Of a DNA stretch of 64,000 nucleotides, positions 25,311 through 39,914 are shown in pieces (the stretch's first letter is position 1; every line of letters begins with the position of its first letter). The notes beneath the pieces were generated by a model. It was not told the origin of the DNA. It did no database searches and saw only the letters and a program-made list of their open reading frames with translations. The DNA is from Prosapia bicincta (taxonomy: Eukaryota > Arthropoda > Insecta > Hemiptera > Cercopidae): assembly GCA_036971475.1 (NCBI GenBank), contig JBAIZL010000002.1:355821582-355885581 (forward strand), given 5' to 3'. Both the position numbers and the translations under genes were made by a program.

Positions 25311-27359
25311 AATTTCATTGACATCTCCCTGACCCCTAAGACATTGCCCGCCTAACCTCAGGGGTTAGTTCAAGTTGGAAACCACTGGAGAAGGCACCCG
25401 GAGCATGATTCCACTTTCGCCGATTTACACTCTTAAGCTGGCAACGAAGATACGTATTTGGTTTCTTCATAATTATCAAAAGGTTCTCCGCCTTTTTTGA
25501 CAAGGATTGTGGCCGAAGATAATCGTGGATTAAACCCGTTCATCTCAAAAACTATTGCTATCACTTTTTAAAAGCCTAGAAGTGATTTTTCTATCTTGTA
25601 TTTGGCATTAGAGTTAGAGTGATGCAACTCTATAGATTGGGTATTTGCTTCTGTCTTTTTGTGTTCATCTTCCTTTACAATATGGTCGGAAAAGTTTTCT
25701 CCATGAGGGAGAGGTTTGTTATTGATGCCACCATTTGTCCAATATTCACCACACCGTAAAGAAACTATGCTCATATTGAGGTAGGATTTGCGATGCAAAA
25801 AATATATACATACATATCGCTTGTTTCCAGTCAGTGCCTGCCGTCAGCTTTACAAGAGTAACAATGTGTTATTCTGACACAAATATGTAGAGGGCGCCGC
25901 AAGCGAGATTTTTAGGAAGTAACGCATCTATTCTAATAGAAAACAATATGCTTACAAAATTTAAAGAATTTATAATAATAAATAAATCCTAACGAACATG
26001 TAAATATAAAATGAGTATATAAATATTAGTAGCCTATTATTTATGCTAGCTAAAACCGTACAACAATCAAGAATAAATCTCATTTATATAGCCATGGTTA
26101 CGTAACGCCCTTTTTAATTATATTTAATTGGAAAAAGCACAAAATATGAAACTGAAAAACATTTGGAAACTTTGTGAGTATTAACCTAATTAAGGAAATG
26201 TAAACTTACAACAAAATACATTCCTATCCTACCGCCTTTGTGTATCAAGTACGAATAGCCATGATGGAAGTAAGGTTAGGACACTTACAATTGCTAAAGA
26301 CAGCCTAATTATATAATAATTACTGGGTATATAATAACTTTGGGATATTCCCACCTTATTACCGGAAATGTAGCTGGAGTTTTTCCAATAAAACTAACGA
26401 AGTTTGGTATTTTGTTTCAGTTTTTAAAATAAGGTTGAAAACTGTTTGCTCTAGTTTTAGTTTAGTAATTGAAGGCATGTAACCTATTAATCATCAGTTA
26501 GTAAAAGCCTTTGTATCGAAGCACTTGGAATATGTCCCTTCCCATATAGTACCGTGTTTCCCTTCCTCACAATTGCCTCTTACCACTTTGTCTTTCACCA
26601 CTTACTTCATACGTCTAGGTGGAGTATTTATATCCAAGATAAATCTATTCCTTTTTAACTAATTTGCTCCCTTTCATTGATACCAGGCAATGCACGTCTA
26701 GCCTAAAAGTATGTAAAAGTTGAATGTAAGGAAATATTTCAAACATTTAGTTTAGATTTTAATCCTAAAGTGAAACGTTTCACAGATAATGCTCATGCAA
26801 ACATAGATCCTAATTAGATGGCTTAGTATTTTTCTTAGAATATTTAAAAGTATTTTATATTTACTTTAAAATTATTTTTTTAGTAAATTTGTTGTGAATT
26901 TAGAACACGTATCTACCAATACACAAGATTATTTTCTAGCATAAAAAGTACTTAAATTTAAAACGCCATAATTTATGTGATTTTAGTGTGGTAGTCATGT
27001 TTCACGGCGATAAAAATGCCGGTTTCTTATTTAGAAGACTTTTCTTCTATTTCTTGGTTTTCTGCATTTACTTCATGATTCCTTATACTTCCTTATAATT
27101 GACGTTTCATTGCCTCTTAACACTAAAAGTTTCTTCTACCAGTAATTTCATATATACTATCGTTTTTGTTTAAAAACTAATCCAGTTTTCAATTATTTTC
27201 ATAAATCATTTATCATTTCCCTTTCACCAAATATTCTTCTCTCTACATACTTTTCGACAAATATTTCTTTATTGCAAGTCTCTTTATACACGTTTCTACA
27301 AATACGCATTTTGTCTCATATTCTGGAAAGAGTGTCTCTGGAAAACAAAAACACATTTT
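25311..27359. other. AT-rich intergenic DNA
   Basis: No gene was recognised in about 2 kb. A 76-codon minus frame (25568-25798) has no motif. Nothing links it to the hAT relic beside it. Confidence 0.4.
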
Positions 27360-27670
27360 CATACTATGTAATAGTCTTTCTCTGTCTGTGTTTCCCGTTT
27401 CTTCCTTTTCTTCTTCCCTCTTTTTCCACCTCTTATTGTTTCTCTCTCACTCCTCAATCCCTCGCTTTCTTTCCTCTTTTTACTCTGTATTTCCGTCTCT
27501 GTCCTTCCCTCCAATGCTCCCTCCTGCTACCCTGTTTTCTCTCTCTTTTTCTCTCTCTCTCTTTATTTTCCCCCCTTTCTCCCCCATACTCCCACTATCC
27601 GCATTCTTACCCCCCTCTCCCCCTCTCTCACCCTCTCTCACCCTCTCTCCCCCTCTCTCTCTCACATTCA
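27360..27670. repeat. Polypyrimidine (CT-rich) low-complexity tract
   Basis: The plus strand is almost only C and T (CTCTCT, CCCTCTC and TTTCT words). Open frames of 168 and 107 codons rich in Ser, Leu, Pro and Phe are composition artefacts. Confidence 0.85.
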
Positions 27671-28135
27671 CTCGAATATCGGTGTTTATTTTATCTTCAT
27701 CATCAGGATGAAGATGGCACTCTTAAAAGCGAAATATTTGTGCAACATTGTCTGCTGTGCGATGTTTGTATAATATAATTTAACACTTCCAATTCAATAA
27801 AAATTAAATAAACGAAGTGGAAATTTTGTTGTAAGTAAAGAAATGTGCACAGGAAGATAAATATTTAGTTTGATTAGTTAAAATACGTGAAGAGCAAGTG
27901 AAACAAGGACATTGCTGTGAGGACTTTATCATTGTATTGAAGGGATACAAGGGCTGGAGATGGCCAGATGACTAACCGTACCTTTATCGCATAGACAGAG
28001 AGGACAGGTGGAAGAATCTACGAAGTCCAATCAATGTAAGTAGTTTTATAAGGCTTAATGAAGCTGAATAACGTAAAAGGAGACTTTCTTGAAAACGTTT
28101 ATAACCAGCTTAAGCGTGTTTGTCTGCTTAATCCA
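27671..28135. other. Spacer
   Basis: No feature recognised. Confidence 0.35.
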
Positions 28136-29035
28136 TTATAAAACTATCTCTTTTCTGTGTAAAAGTTGGAATATGCCCTCCTTGCATCTTGCGACGGCAT
28201 CACCTTTTTGAGGTAATGGAGAGGAAATAGCCTGCAACCCTGAAGTAGAAAGAAAGAACAATTTATTTGTACCGGTGCTACTTGAAAGCTTCTCTGAGGC
28301 ATAACAAATGGCTGAAACCTCGCCTTTAAAGTGATAAACCTTCTGTGAACAACGAAGATTGTATAGAATGAAACTCCGCTGGTCTCTGCGGTGGTAGATC
28401 CGTCCAGGTAAATGTGGGTCCATTCGACGTCAGGGTAGTTGTTAGGCAGTATTTCTAATGTAAGTTGACTTCAAGAGACAGTGCAGTGTTCTGCCAGGCA
28501 GCACCAGGATCACAGGAATATCTGGCGTCTCCCGAGGGATATGAGGGCATAATAAGTGCTGTCGCTCACCCTGATTGGTAGGAGACTTCTCTTACAGAAC
28601 GAGAGCTTTCGGTTGTGACTTATTTTGAGTTTCAAGACGGACATTGGCAGAGCAGTACGTTTTCCCGAGGTTTCCGATCTAGCATGACCTTTCAAAAAAT
28701 TTCCGTGATAACTAAATTATTATGTAATTATAAAACTTACACAAATATTTATATCACTGTACCTAATTAAAAACGTACAACAGTGAAGCATACACTACAT
28801 TCACATTGCCATGGTTTACTGAAGACATATTGAGTCATATTTTGTTAGACTAAAACAAAAATATGGAGCATGAAATCATTTGGAGTCTTAGTAAGTTTTA
28901 ATCAAAATAATTATCAGTATTTCAGTTATAACAAAATACATCCCAGACACCTAGACGGTAAATGACGGCCATCACAAATAAACCATTGGGAAAATCAGGT
29001 TAGGCCGAAAAATAATAGGTATACTTGATGTCGAC
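28136..29035 (-). pseudogene. Non-LTR retrotransposon RNase H-like fragment, copy 2
   Basis: A minus-strand frame at 28136-28423 contains HIYLDGSTTAE in one frame. The adjacent frame has FKGEVSAICYASEKLSSS, TNKLFFLSTS and LQAISS. This is the DGS / E / (T)DS order of a LINE-encoded RNase H, with the last Asp apparently replaced. The region 28430-29035 is shared with 19920-20525 at lower identity. The following RT fragment (29040-29620) is on the same strand and may belong to the same insertion with an internal deletion. Confidence 0.55.
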
Positions 29036-29039
29036 ATTT

Positions 29040-29620
29040 ACTCGAGACTTGAATTCTACGTTTGAGCAGGATTATTTCAAATACCTTGTCCAACGTATTT
29101 AACAAGCTTGTCGGTCTGTATGAGTCAGGTTTGCTGTGGTCTTTTCCCGGTTTGGAGAAGACCAAGATCTTGACCTCCTTCCAAGCGTCCGGGATATGTT
29201 GTGTCCGGAGTATAGGATTGTAAATGTTTAAGAGATGAGTGTTCGCTTTCTCCGTGAGGTTTTTCAGCGTTGTGTTGGTGATAGTGTCTGGTCCAAAAGC
29301 GTTCCTGGAGTTTGTTTGTGAGATATCCCACTTTATCTTTGTGATATAGTGTCAGTGTTTAGTTAATGTAGTAGACAAATTGTGCTGTTTCTAAATCTAC
29401 TTTAGCTGTAACGCTTGCATCAGCTGTTTGGTCGTTTGGTTGGAACGTGCTGTCAAGCAGTCTATGTCTATGTCTAGTGGTGTGTCAACACAGTGGAGTG
29501 CTGTCCAGCTGGGACCGGAATAACTCCCAGTCAGCCAGTCTGTAGTCTAGCACCTTCCTTAGCTCTCTGCGAACAGGGCTTCCAGAAACCGTCATTATCA
29601 CGGGGTAGTGATCTGAATTC
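29040..29620 (-). pseudogene. Non-LTR retrotransposon endonuclease-RT fragment
   Basis: Minus strand: SDHYPVIMTVSG near 29600 matches the end of an AP-type endonuclease. It is followed by LDYRLADWELFRSQL. An RT N-terminal part comes next (NAFGPDTITNTTLKNL, IPDAWKEVKILVFSKPGKD, SYRPTSLLNTLDKVFE) at about 29300-29060. The order is the same as in the LINE at 20995-24290 but the sequences differ clearly, so this is a different family. It stops before the YxDD box and is broken by stops. Confidence 0.75.
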
Positions 29621-32040
29621 AGAAGTTAGTTTAAACTTGATTGCAACATTTCACCCTGACCGAGACTAATAAAAACGTAGTAAAATCAGATTTTTTGTTA
29701 TATACATAGATAGTTTCAATATGTAACGTAGAAGAGCATGGTCTTAGTTGTTTTTCAGAATTTTGTCTAGTTTTCGAGTTATTTACATTTTTGTGTAAGT
29801 AAAATATTGTAACAACGAATTGTTAGATATTGCTGTCAATCGGATATTTTCTAAACTATTAGATATAAGAGTGATTTATGCAGTACAAATCCGATCGAAA
29901 ATTACTCGTTTTCTATAACCTATTACTCAAACACTGTTAATTATATTTATTTAAAAATTGAAGACAATAAATAAAAATTGATTTCCTTTTCTCATGTGGT
30001 ATAATGAAAATCTAGTGTTAAATATTTGCAGAGATATGACTGTTTTAAAACGCCTTGCAAGTGCAACCAGAATATGTAGTCTAGCTGTTTTTATCACTTT
30101 AAACACGTACAACTCTTATCGGCCTTAAAACTTTCACAACTATTTTCTTTACTGATATTCATCTTTTTAGTTGCATAAAAGTAAAAAAAATATTTCTTTT
30201 TCATAAACTTATTATTTTTTTATAAATACGTTTATCGTTAAAGATGTTCATCAGAAAATGAGAAAGGAATAAAGAAACGTTTTATCAAATTCATAGCACG
30301 ACGTCATGAACAGTTAGGAATTATACGCGTTTTTAGTAATAAGAACATGATTTTTCTCTGATTTTACATTGTCTGTTACATATTTCGGTTAATATTGAGC
30401 CCTACAAGATGTTTCATATACGAACTGAAAGAAGGAGGTCTGTATTTTTATCCGCTGTTTTTAGTTTTTATATAACACGCATCGCTCTTTAGCCGGTAAA
30501 CACCTCCCTTTCCCCGGGGGTAAGCAGCCCTGTCTACTTCGTGCTATAATGCTCACCTATTCCTTCTAGCTTGGTACAACTAGACCATGTCCCTAATTCC
30601 ACCCACCCTCCCTTATCCTTCCTTCTACAAGGGATATCAGGGTAAACACCCTTTAATACCTCAATAAAGTAGCTTTTTTCCCAAGTGATAACAATAGTAG
30701 TAAATTAATAAACCTCAAGATGTAACCTGCAAGCCGCCTCAATAAGTTTATCTATCTCAGGTACGCACCACGGCCACATGATATAATGATCTTCCATTTG
30801 TCCTGCACCAAGGTCAGTCTAGTCAAACTTTTGTGAAAGCTTTTAACTTGAAAAAGTTTCTTAATATTAAAAACCCGCGTCAGTTAACTGGACAATTAAT
30901 ATTTTAAAAAATGCTTCAAAGTCGATTCCCACTTAGGTTGAGCAAAAACAATTTTATTTTAGTTACATTTTATTAAATAACTAGCTGACCCGGTGAACTT
31001 CGTATCGCCTTAAAGTCGATGAATATTAGCTAAACTTAGTTTAGAATTTTATCAACATAATAATAGATGAACTTATAGTAGTCGATCGAGAAAAGTGTGA
31101 CAATATAGTTTTTTATTGAAATAAATTAGGTTTGATATGTTTAAATTGAAGATTTAAGAGAGCAATTATTTAACGAGCACACAAATCCCTTGCATCTCAA
31201 TTTAATAAGACTTTGCAGGTCATCTTAGAAATAAATGTGGTTATAGAAAATTTGTATCTAATTATGTTCTTGTAATTTAAAAATGAAATGGTTAGTTGTT
31301 TAATAGGATTTAGGATAGTTGTTAAATCATTTGTAAATTCAATGTATACAAAGCCAGTTAGAAACAAACAAAATTTAGGGTAATGCAGAAATGTCAGGCC
31401 ACATAAATGAATTATTTGAAATAAGTTATATGTAATTTAAATAAGGGTTTGAAATAAATTATATTCATGTTTAACGTAATCTGTTTTGAAAAATAAATTC
31501 ACTGTTAAAATTAAAGAAGAAACTTTAAAAATAGGATAAAATTTTAAAAAAATTTGACCGAACTTTTTGTTTAGTTTCCAGGGCCCATTAATATTATTTT
31601 AGAAGGAAATATCATTAACGGTTTATCCTTAGATAGAAAATAGGGTAAATGATCTTTAAAGTAATAACCATAGCAAACGAAAATGAATGTTATTATAAAA
31701 TCATAGAGATAAGTTATTGTTTTGGCAACATACAAAGAAAGAATAAGAGTTTTTTCAGGTTAGTTATTTGATTACAAATGTGAATATTTCTGATACAATT
31801 ATGATATATAAATATTTGTAATTTTGTTTGATTTCTTTCGAAATTATATTATGTTTGGTTTTCTGGGTAAAATTATGTGTTTTACAGTTATTTTATGTGG
31901 AATTATTATTGTACTACTACGAATTAACTATGGTAAATTAGATAAAAGACTCATTGAAAGATAAAAATTTCATTAAAAGTTTGTGGTTTCGTAGAAAAGT
32001 GAGATAAATTAAATTTACAAAATTATTAAAGAGTTTTAAA
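29621..32040. other. AT-rich intergenic DNA with a C-rich island
   Basis: No gene was recognised. A C-rich island lies at 30480-30670. At 30983 the string CTAGCTGACCCGGTGAACTT resembles a head commonly seen on dispersed invertebrate repeats, so 30980 to about 31960 may be an old transposon fragment. Its family could not be assigned. Confidence 0.35.
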
Positions 32041-32049
32041 ATTTTTTAT

Positions 32050-33118
<1,069 letters not shown>

Positions 33119-33662
33119 AAGAGAGAGAGAGATATTTTGTGTATTAGTCTATTTTCAGAAATACTTGTATATAAAATTTCCAGTTATTTTTAACAAATAC
33201 TGCTCAGTTGATGTGGATGCTGATAAATCTCCTCTTTCAACCTAATAACTTACAATATTTATTATAAAATTATCAATACTCAATAGTATCAGCCTTATAG
33301 TTTATTGTACACATACTAATTCCCTTAAGGAGATGCATTAAGACACAAAATAGAGTGCAATATTTCCTTATAACGAGACAATAAATTATAATTTGATGAG
33401 AAACATCAGAAGGTTGGGATTTTAGTACAGGTGAAGAATTAAGATTTTAAAAATTATTAGATTCTATTTTATTTATTATTGTTTGTAGTTTCTATTTAAA
33501 TTTTATCACATAGTTCCTAACTGTACATAGGCTATAAATATATGCATTTAGCATATAGATAATTTCTATATTTATAGGTATTTAAATTGAAAACGATGTA
33601 AACATTACCTTTAAATTTAAAGGAAAGCCTTTGTTTAGCCTAAATGAAATTATTTATTTCAG

Positions 33663-33798
33663 ATGAGGTTTCACGCATGAACTAATAGAGGTTTACACCT
33701 GCTGCAAGCTGGATGTAAAGTTTCATTCTAAAAAGGAAAATGGCGAGGTGCCTGTAGACGTTTACACTTGGAAAATAGAAGAACTTGGACTCAAGTGA
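33663..33798 (+). other. Possible old coding exon, unidentified
   Basis: After an AG acceptor-like site (TTATTTATTTCAG), a frame reads GFTHELIEVYTCCKLDVKF and continues through VPVDVYTWKIEELGLK to a TGA at 33796. The codon composition is far more balanced than in the surrounding AT-rich DNA. No family was recognised. There is a donor-like AAAG|GTAAAT at 33806, but it lies beyond the stop. This could be the last exon of a gene, a retrocopy piece or chance. Confidence 0.25.
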
Positions 33799-34128
33799 AT
33801 AGGAAAGGTAAATTTATTATACTTTAAAGTAAATGTTTACAACTGAATATTTACTATTATAGGTTCATTTGGCTTCAGATTTTGCGTTGTGGGATGTATT
33901 TTGTAGAGACACAACCTGAATTTTAACAAGGTAATTGCTCCTTGTTCAAAACATTTAGCGTACCTAATACAAATTATTTTTTCTTACAATTTATCGCTAC
34001 GGGTCTTGATTTTGCCAAACAATAATCAATAACTGAGTAACGCATTATAGAAACTCAAAGAATTTATTTAAAAATTCGGGAAATGTTTACCTAACATTTC
34101 TTTCTATCGTCTTCTGTCTTGCTTATAG

Positions 34129-34241
34129 CGAAGTGTTGAGTTGAGCCGATATTCCTTCGTGCAAAGTGGAACATCCCTTCTTGGCCTCACTTACAACAGT
34201 GATAATAAAATATTCACACTTAGAGGCTGCAACATAGTTTA
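34129..34241 (+). other. Possible second old coding exon, unidentified
   Basis: After TTGCTTATAG, a 37-codon frame (VELSRYSFVQSGTSLLGL ... LRGCNIV, stop at 34239) has balanced composition in an AT-rich setting. Only 330 bp separate it from the previous exon-like island, but the two cannot be joined without passing a stop. Function unknown. Confidence 0.2.
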
Positions 34242-34639
34242 AAGAGACGACTTCACGGACCTTGAGGTTCCACAGTATTGATAGTAGTTTAGTGTGTGCA
34301 CCAAATTTGTCAGTTTAAAAAGGTTTAACAATTTGTAAACGAATAACAAGACGGTAGAGTATGAGCTTAATGATAAATTAGTAAGGAATAATGGAACTAA
34401 CGCTTTGTGCTGTTCCTCACCCTACCATAACAAAAGTACTTTTATAGCACAATAGTATTCTCTATTGAGAACTGCCTTACTGCTAAGAACGTGTGTATTG
34501 TAAACTTATGACGCGTTATTGTGGTAATATATATTTTACCAACAAGCATTTCAGTAAGTTTTATCAAACTACATCTTGTGAGATTTTGTAATCTTTTCAG
34601 TTTATCTCTGAGAAACAGGCTTTTATTGTTTCTCACAGT
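34242..34639. other. Spacer
   Basis: No feature recognised. A 64-codon minus frame (34442-34636) has no motif. Confidence 0.35.
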
Positions 34640-36660
34640 TCTTTCAATCCAGACTGTTAGTTTTTGCTATTTAATTTGACATTTGTAATCCTCAAGATAT
34701 CTACTCTACATATCTGTAGTTTAATATTATAAACATTAATATTAAAATAATACTTTCTTTATGTCATCAGTGTTTTACGAAGTCTTGTTTTGCTTTACTT
34801 AGAACTTTTTATCTAGACTGTTTGTTTTTGTTTTTAGTTTTAGATTTGGAATCCCCATGATTCCACTTTAATTATTTTGTATTTTATTATTTTAGAAATT
34901 AATTGAAAAATATGACTTTTTTATGTGATCGGAGTCTTACCCAGTGTTGTTTGCTTCACACTGGACTTTCAATCCAGACTGTTTGTTTTTATAATTTTTT
35001 CTAGATTGAGAAAGGGTCTAATATCCACTCTACTTATTTGTATTTTATTATTTTTGAAATTAATAGAAAAATAAGGTCGTTTTTATTGTCGTTGGTGTTT
35101 TACCCAGTCTTGTTTGGCTTCACTCAGGACCTTCTACCTAGACTGTCTGTTATTATTATTTAGGTTTAGTTTTTGAATCCCTGTGTAATCTTCCGCACTT
35201 ATTTGTATCTGAAAAGTTTTGTAATTAATGACAAAATAGGACGTTTTAATGTCGTTGGTATTTTAAACAGTATCTTTTTGCTTAACACAGGACTTTCAAT
35301 TCAGGATGTTGGTTTTTGTTATTTAGTTTTACATTTGTAATCCTCAATATATGCACTTTACATAATTGTAGTTTAATATTTTTAAAATTATTAAACAAAT
35401 AATACTTTTTTCATGTCATCAGAGTTTTACGCAGGCTTGTTTTACTTCACTTAAAAAACTTTGTATCAAGACTGTTTGTTTTTGTTACGATTGTTTTGAT
35501 TAGCTTCAGATTTAGAATCCCCATGATTCCACTTTAATTATTTGTATTTTATTAATTTCGAAATTATTATTAAATGTATTACATTTTAATGTCGTCAGAG
35601 TTTAACTCAGCATTGTTTTGTTTCTCATAGGACTTTCTACATAGATTGTTAGCTTTTTAAATTTCGTTTTAGTTTTAGAATACCCATGATTCCGCTTTAA
35701 TTATTTGTATTTTATTAATTTCGAAATTAATAGAAAAATATTACGTTTTTAATGTCGTCAGAGTTCAACTCAGCATTGTTTTGCTTCGCACAGGACTTTC
35801 TACATAGATTGTTTGTTTTTTTAATTTCGTTTTAGTTTTAGAATCCCCATGATTCCACTTTAATTATTTGTATTTTATTAATTTCGAAATTAATAGAAAA
35901 ATATTACGTTTTTAATGTCGTCAGAGTTTAACTCAGCATTGTTTTGCTTCGCACAGGACATTCTACATAGATTGTTTGTTTTTTTAATTTCGTTTTAGTT
36001 TTAGAATCCCCATGATTCCACTTTAATTATTTGTATTTTATTAATTTCGAAATTAATAGAAAAATATTACATTTTTAATGTCGTCAGAGTTTAACTCAGC
36101 ATTGTTTTGTTTCTCATAGGACTTTCTACATAGATTGTTTGTTTTTTTAATTTCGTTTTAGTTTTAGAATCCCCATGATTCCACTTTAATTATTTGTATT
36201 TTATTAATTTCGAAATTAATAAAAAAATATTACGTTTTTAATGTCGTCAGAGTTTAACTCAGCATTGTTTTGTTTCTCATAGGACTTTCTACATAGATTG
36301 TTTGTTTTTTTAATTTCGTTTTAGTTTTAGAATCCCAATGATATCCACTTTACTTTTTTCTCTTTTAATTTTTTTCAAAATAGTACAAATTGTTGTTATC
36401 AATGTCGTCAGAGCTTTAGGCAGTTTTGTATTGCTTCACAAAAAACTGTCTATCTAGACTGTTTGTTTTTGTAATTTGTTTCGATTTAGAATGCCTATGA
36501 TAACCACTTTACTTATTTGTATTTTGATATTTTGGAAATTAAAAGAAAAATAGGACATTTGCAATGTCGTTGGAGTTTTACCTAGTCTTTTTTGGCTTCA
36601 GACAGGACTTTATATCTAGACTCTTTGTTTTTGTTATTTAGTTTTAATTTGGAATATACC
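34640..36660. repeat. Satellite array, ~163-bp monomer, about 12 copies
   Basis: The block GTCGTCAGAGTTTAACTCAG, or its diverged forms, recurs at about 34761, 34924, 35088, 35253, 35416, 35592, 35755, 35918, 36080, 36244, 36404 and 36564. Each unit also has TTTCTACATAGATTGTTTG, GAATCCCCATGATTCCACTT and TAATTTCGAAATTAATAG. The central copies (35590-36340) are nearly identical while both edges are diverged, the usual picture of unequal-exchange homogenisation. No coding content. Confidence 0.9.
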
Positions 36661-37855
36661 AACAAACAAGTTGGACAATATATACTAACAGATTCACAAC
36701 TATTAGGTTAAATAGTTGAAAAAACATTTTTTCAATTTCCATCTTGCAGCTATTTTCCTTTTGGTCGGGCTTAAGGACGTTAATAAAAGGTTCCTTTGTG
36801 CAAATTGGGCCACGAACATTTGGAAAGAGGACTTTCACTACTTTTTTATTCTCACAAATAATAGTATAACAATTTTTTTCTCATTTAGTACTTTTTTAAT
36901 GACATTTTATTTACAAAATAAAAAAGTCTCACTTTCAGTTAAATAGAAGAATCACAAGATGGTCAGTTTTTGCTGTTAACTTGATGACAGTCAGTATAGG
37001 TAAAGCTTTATAAGCTGGCCTTTGGGGGCTGAGGGCATTGGTGAGAGTCCAAGGACGAGGTGTGGGTATAAGTGCTCGCAGGCCATTTTCAAAACCATCG
37101 ACCCTTAGAATTCCGCTGGCTCATAGTGTTGACTCGATATTTTGTTACTTATTAATACTTTTCAATATTTGTGGTTTGAGGCTGTGTGTATTATTTATTA
37201 ATAATGAGCCACAGTTAATTATTCAAGTATTTAATTAATTTTAATTCGAATGAATATTTTTGTAAAAGGGTAATATTGTTATTTTCAAAGGGTAATTTAA
37301 GTAACAGGGTAATGTAGCCTATAGGTTGCTTTAATAACAGAGACAACATAGTGAACATAAATCTATGTAAAAGAGGGTTATAGAGGAGAACATAAAGTGT
37401 TATTATTAAGTGGTTGGGTATTTGGTTGCATTGTGCTCTGCTACGTAACGGCTTTTAATGAAAAGACACAACTAGGTCAGTAAGATTTAATGCATGCCTA
37501 TTTTGAAATGACTTTTTTTACGCCCGCTTCCCCCCTGTAACATAATAGCTCTAGGATCTAGGCTATGCAATGAGAACACAACATACCGTATGGGGAAGTT
37601 TTTGAAAAATACTTTTAAATTTAGCTAAAATTTAAAATGATAAAATTACCCGTTGTATAAATATGACTATAAAATACACAGAAATGAAATTTAGATTTAA
37701 AAATTGTAAACAAATGAAAAGTGTATCCATTTCTAATTTCTAAGCAATATATTCCATCAGTCGGAGCGGTTATACTCGATTGTGATTAATTAACCCTAAA
37801 CCCCCTAAACCCCCTAACACTTAAACTCACACACCAAAATACATACACACACAAA

Positions 37856-37865
<10 letters not shown>
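36661..37865. other. Intergenic DNA
   Basis: No gene was recognised. Two overlapping short frames around 36644-36946 lack motifs. Near 37796 the string CCCTAAACCCCCTAAACCCC is reminiscent of telomere-like repeats but only about three irregular units exist. Confidence 0.4.

Positions 37866-37919
<54 letters not shown>
37866..37919. repeat. (AC)n microsatellite
   Basis: About 27 AC units, preceded by a short CT tract. Confidence 0.95.
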
Positions 37920-37922
<3 letters not shown>

Positions 37923-38290
37923 TTGTATGAGGACCTCGGTGTACCGGGGTTAAACACTATCCGGCCAACCGAGGACTCCGTAATTTTCCGAAACCGTCCA
38001 TCGAGGTCTCGCCTAATTATACTTAAACAATTCAAATATTTCGAAAATAAATTATGGCGATGTATTATATTTTAAATTCTGAATCGAATGGTATATTTTT
38101 TTTATTTCGAAAATGAATTTTAAAAAGTTGATTTTTCTGCACGCAAGCGAGGTCTTGTCGTTTTAGAACCTACTACTGAGGTCTAAGCTGCACAATTTAT
38201 ATAAAAGCACAGCGAGGTCTAATGAAATGTTTGATATTTACTACTGAGGTCTTTTTTCTAATAAATTTGTAAAAGATTGTTTGTGTTCAT
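37920..38290. repeat. Cluster of GAGGTCT / ACCTCGG words
   Basis: GAGGTCT occurs at about 38005, 38150, 38181, 38215 and 38246, each in a different surrounding, and GGACCTCGG near 37931. The same words recur in the satellite units at 38985-39430 and 42118-43690. This may therefore be a decayed edge of that satellite. Confidence 0.4.
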
Positions 38291-38984
38291 GAAATCTTTA
38301 TATAATTGTAATGTTAATGAATTATTTTTGAATTAATAAAACTCGGTAGTAAAACTAGAAATTGTTTTTAAAACAAGACTGTTTTACAACACATGTAATG
38401 TGAAAGGTACTTTATTAAATGGATTAACCTATACTTTTCTTTGCGAAACTAACAGGATAATTAGAGTTTGGATTGTATGTAATTATATAAAATGCTCTTG
38501 AATATACAAATATTTTAAAATATACATAAGTATTCGATCACTTTAAATGTTTACATTTTTAAACCTAATAAAAGTTATATAATAACGATTTTTAAATTGT
38601 TTTCATATTTTATTTAACTGTGTCGTATCCGTGATAGAAATATACTGTAAAATATTTCATTATAATACAATATAATTTTTAATATTATAAAATAGATATT
38701 GTAATTAATATTAGCCTATTAGCATGTTTCAATAAATTGGGAATCTTGGCTTAAGTTTTTTGAATTTAAAAATTCCTAATTAATGTTGGAATATAAATTC
38801 AAGTATTTTATTTCTTTTTACTGTTAATTTAAATAGTAGTAAATAGTACACATTAAACTTTACAACTTGACTAAATTTAAATATGTTTAAAGCGCTACTT
38901 TTACTCCCGTAAAAATTGTTTTAAATAATTATGCAGTTTTTTATACTATGTAACAGATTTAATAAAAAAAGCATTATAAATCTT
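38291..38984. other. AT-rich spacer
   Basis: Very AT-rich, no feature recognised. Confidence 0.4.
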
Positions 38985-39430
38985 TCTGTTTGTACAGTTT
39001 GAATAAAGAACTCTGTTGACCGGATAATGAACTGCCTAGGACCTCGGTTGTATGTTAAGAAAATGTCGAGTCCTCGCTAGGCTGTTGTTGTACCGTACAC
39101 ATTTTAACATTATGAAACACATTTAAAAAATTTAAGAGACAACAACTACTATTAAAACAATGTTTCACAGCATCATTTGAAGAACTATTTTGTGTACGAT
39201 TTCATAAGAATGGTTAAAATCTTTCTGTTTGTACAATTTAAATAAAGACCTCTGTTGACCGGATAATGAACTACCTAGACCCCGGTTGTATGTTAACAAA
39301 ATGTTGAGTCCTCGCTAGGCCGTTGCTGTACCGCACACATTTTAGAAATATGAAACACATTTAGAAAATATAAGACGTTACAACTAATATTAAAATAATG
39401 TTTCACAGCATTATTTGCAGGCTATTTTAT
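38985..39430 (+). repeat. Two units of the 240-bp satellite (proximal block)
   Basis: The sequence CTCTGTTGACCGGATAATGA occurs at 39011 and 39250 (240-bp step). Each copy is followed by GAGTCCTCGCTAGGC and an AATGTTTCACAGCAT block. This is the same monomer as the larger array at 42118-43690. Confidence 0.85.
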
Positions 39431-39914
39431 ATACTCCATTGGTTCTAAAATGTGTTTTGTTTTCGTTATATAACTTTAATGGCATTTATTTAAAACATAA
39501 CACGCAAACTTCATTTTATATTAGTTTAAATATTAATTACAGTACTTTGTTACGATTGCCGTGTATTAATAAATTAGACAACGGTTAGTATGTGAAATTG
39601 ATTTAGGATTTAAGAGCTTTTGTTGAAATAGGATTTTTAAATGCTGATATCTTGTAGCGAAATCTTGTACTTTTGCCGAATATGGAGGTTTATACATTTA
39701 TACCAATGGGTCCTGACGATATGACAATTACCGGTTACAAATACAAATGTCTTTTTTCATACAATAACAATCCGTTCTATGTATCTATACTATTTCCGGG
39801 GATATATCCGCATATTACAAGAGCATTTTTCTTATATAGATAAGTTGCTGTTACCTATATTCTTTCGATGTCATACACGTCGTCCCTAGTACTGTTCATT
39901 AAAACCCTATAATA

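Noticed and set aside
27272..27778. 168-codon frame rich in Ser, Leu and Pro
   Set aside because: Produced by a polypyrimidine tract; composition explains it.
37796..37830. Telomere-like CCCTAAACCCC repeats
   Set aside because: Only about three irregular units; they grade into simple repeats.
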